A DNA stretch of 6,860 nucleotides. It comes from Acidobacteriota bacterium (GTDB lineage: Bacteria > Acidobacteriota > Terriglobia > Terriglobales > Acidobacteriaceae). Of this stretch, positions 6,013-6,860 are shown piece by piece. Location: assembly GCA_021809235.1 (NCBI GenBank), contig JAKBAG010000164.1, positions 1 through 6,860 on the forward strand. The letters run 5' to 3'. How positions within the stretch are numbered: the first letter of the stretch is position 1; each line of letters begins with the position of its first letter. Below the pieces are notes generated by a model. The model did no database searches. It saw only the letters and a program-made list of their open reading frames with translations, and was not told the origin of the DNA. The position numbers and the translations under genes are program-made.

Positions 6013-6860
6013 ATGGACGGCGATTCCGCCCACATTTCCGCCGGAGAGATCCTCCCACCCGACCACCTGCCACCCCGCCAGCAGGAACAGCTCCGCGCCG
6101 TCCGCGCCCGCGAGTTCCGCCAGGGCCGTCGCGGCCCGCGCTCCTGGGCCTGGGCACCGGCCACCTACTTGCTCGTCGGCATCAACTCCCTCGTCTTCCT
6201 CGCCATGCTGATGGCGCACGTCAGCTTCGTCAGCCCCACCGCAGCCCAGCTCATGCACTGGGGCGCGAACAATCCCCAGGCCATCCTCATCGACGGCCAG
6301 TGGTGGCGCATCGTCACCGCCATGTTCGTCCACGTCGGCATCTGGCATCTGGCCACCAACATGTGGTGCCTCTGGAACCTCGGACTCCTCGGTGAGCCGC
6401 TCATGGGCCCCTGGGGCGTCTTCGCTGTCTACCTGCTCTCAGGAGCAGCCGGCAACCTGCTCTCCATGGGCGTCAGCCAGGCCTTCCACTCCACCAACGC
6501 CGTCGGCGTCGGTGCCTCGGGTGCCGTCTTCGGACTCGCAGGTGCGCTCATCGTCCTGCTCAAAAGCCCGCGCCTGCCCATGCCTCCCCGTGAACTGGCC
6601 AGCCTCCGCCGCTACGTCATTTACTTTGCCGCGATCAACTTCGTCATCGGCTTCGGCACCATGGTCGTACCCGTCGGCGTCCGCATCGACAACATGGCCC
6701 ACCTCGGCGGATTCCTCGGCGGCATCCTCTTCGCCCTTCCCATGGTCCCCCAGCTTGGCTCCCCGCGAACGCAATTCCTCACCCGCCGCCGCTTTGCCGT
6801 TGGCCTAGTCTGCGGAGTCCTCATCCTCTTCGCCTTCTACCTCAACTCCGTCGGCATCGT
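6013..6860 (+). CDS. Rhomboid-family intramembrane serine protease (3' end outside window)
   Basis: The frame is open from ATG 6013 to the window edge (282 complete codons, no stop). Rhomboids cut transmembrane segments of substrate proteins within the inner membrane. The Ser-His dyad is intact: S169 in GVGASGAVFG (codon at 6517) and H230 in NMAHLGGFLGG (codon at 6700). The TM2 pattern H107-x4-H112-x3-N116 has the same spacing as GlpG H145/H150/N154, and a Trp-Arg pair (W98-R99) in the L1 region precedes it. Hydrophobic segments lie at about 51-70, 100-123, 133-152, 161-184, 200-222, 226-246 and 262-282, suggesting a six-helix core plus a seventh C-terminal helix (6+1). An Arg-rich hydrophilic N-terminal stretch (about 1-48) should be cytoplasmic. 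GGAG lies only two bases before the ATG, a short spacing, but no better in-frame start was found. The substrate is unknown. Confidence 0.95.
   Translation, partial: MDGDSAHISAGEILPPDHLPPRQQEQLRAVRAREFRQGRRGPRSWAWAPATYLLVGINSLVFLAMLMAHVSFVSPTAAQLMHWGANNPQAILIDGQWWRIVTAMFVHVGIWHLATNMWCLWNLGLLGEPLMGPWGVFAVYLLSGAAGNLLSMGVSQAFHSTNAVGVGASGAVFGLAGALIVLLKSPRLPMPPRELASLRRYVIYFAAINFVIGFGTMVVPVGVRIDNMAHLGGFLGGILFALPMVPQLGSPRTQFLTRRRFAVGLVCGVLILFAFYLNSVGI

Noticed and set aside
5947..6348. A 133-codon minus-strand frame opposite the rhomboid start
   Set aside because: The plus-strand frame encodes clear rhomboid motifs throughout. The antisense product is an acidic, low-complexity sequence typical of a shadow frame.

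Overview
The window is a GC-rich bacterial chromosomal segment. It carries four confidently recognisable protein families and one tetratricopeptide-repeat (TPR) protein of unknown specific function. Codon use is strongly biased towards G/C in the third position, and start regions often carry short GGAG/AGGA Shine-Dalgarno sequences. The mix of an MdtB/C-like RND pump, a compact Dgt-like protein and a large periplasmic TPR protein beside purH suggests a soil-type Gram-negative organism. I lean towards Acidobacteriota (Terriglobia), but that is an impression from sequence style and not proof. No mobile element, tRNA, rRNA, CRISPR array or integration scar was seen.

Layout. Positions 2-742 (+) hold the C-terminal quarter of an RND efflux-pump permease whose start lies outside the window. 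After a 102-base convergent gap, three genes run on the minus strand, in transcription order: purH (5893-4310), the secreted TPR protein (4204-2027) and a dGTPase-like HD hydrolase (2017-845). The purH-to-TPR spacing is about 105 bases with my preferred TPR start and contains a weak stem-loop and a possible internal promoter. The TPR stop and the dgt start are nine bases apart, and the dgt ribosome binding site overlaps the TPR stop codon. The TPR and dgt genes are therefore very probably cotranscribed and perhaps translationally coupled. A rhomboid intramembrane protease gene diverges from purH at 6013 (+) and runs off the right edge.

How the genes may relate. PurH makes IMP, the precursor of all purine nucleotides, and Dgt-like enzymes remove dNTPs, so the minus-strand cluster holds enzymes at the two ends of purine nucleotide metabolism. 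The TPR protein between them has an export signal and is probably periplasmic, so it has no obvious metabolic link. The RND pump and the rhomboid are membrane proteins from separate transcription units.

I found no convincing undescribed biological system. The points most worth following are translation-start choices, the tight TPR-dgt junction, insertions in the TPR array, and a very long stop-free antisense frame that codon bias explains well.
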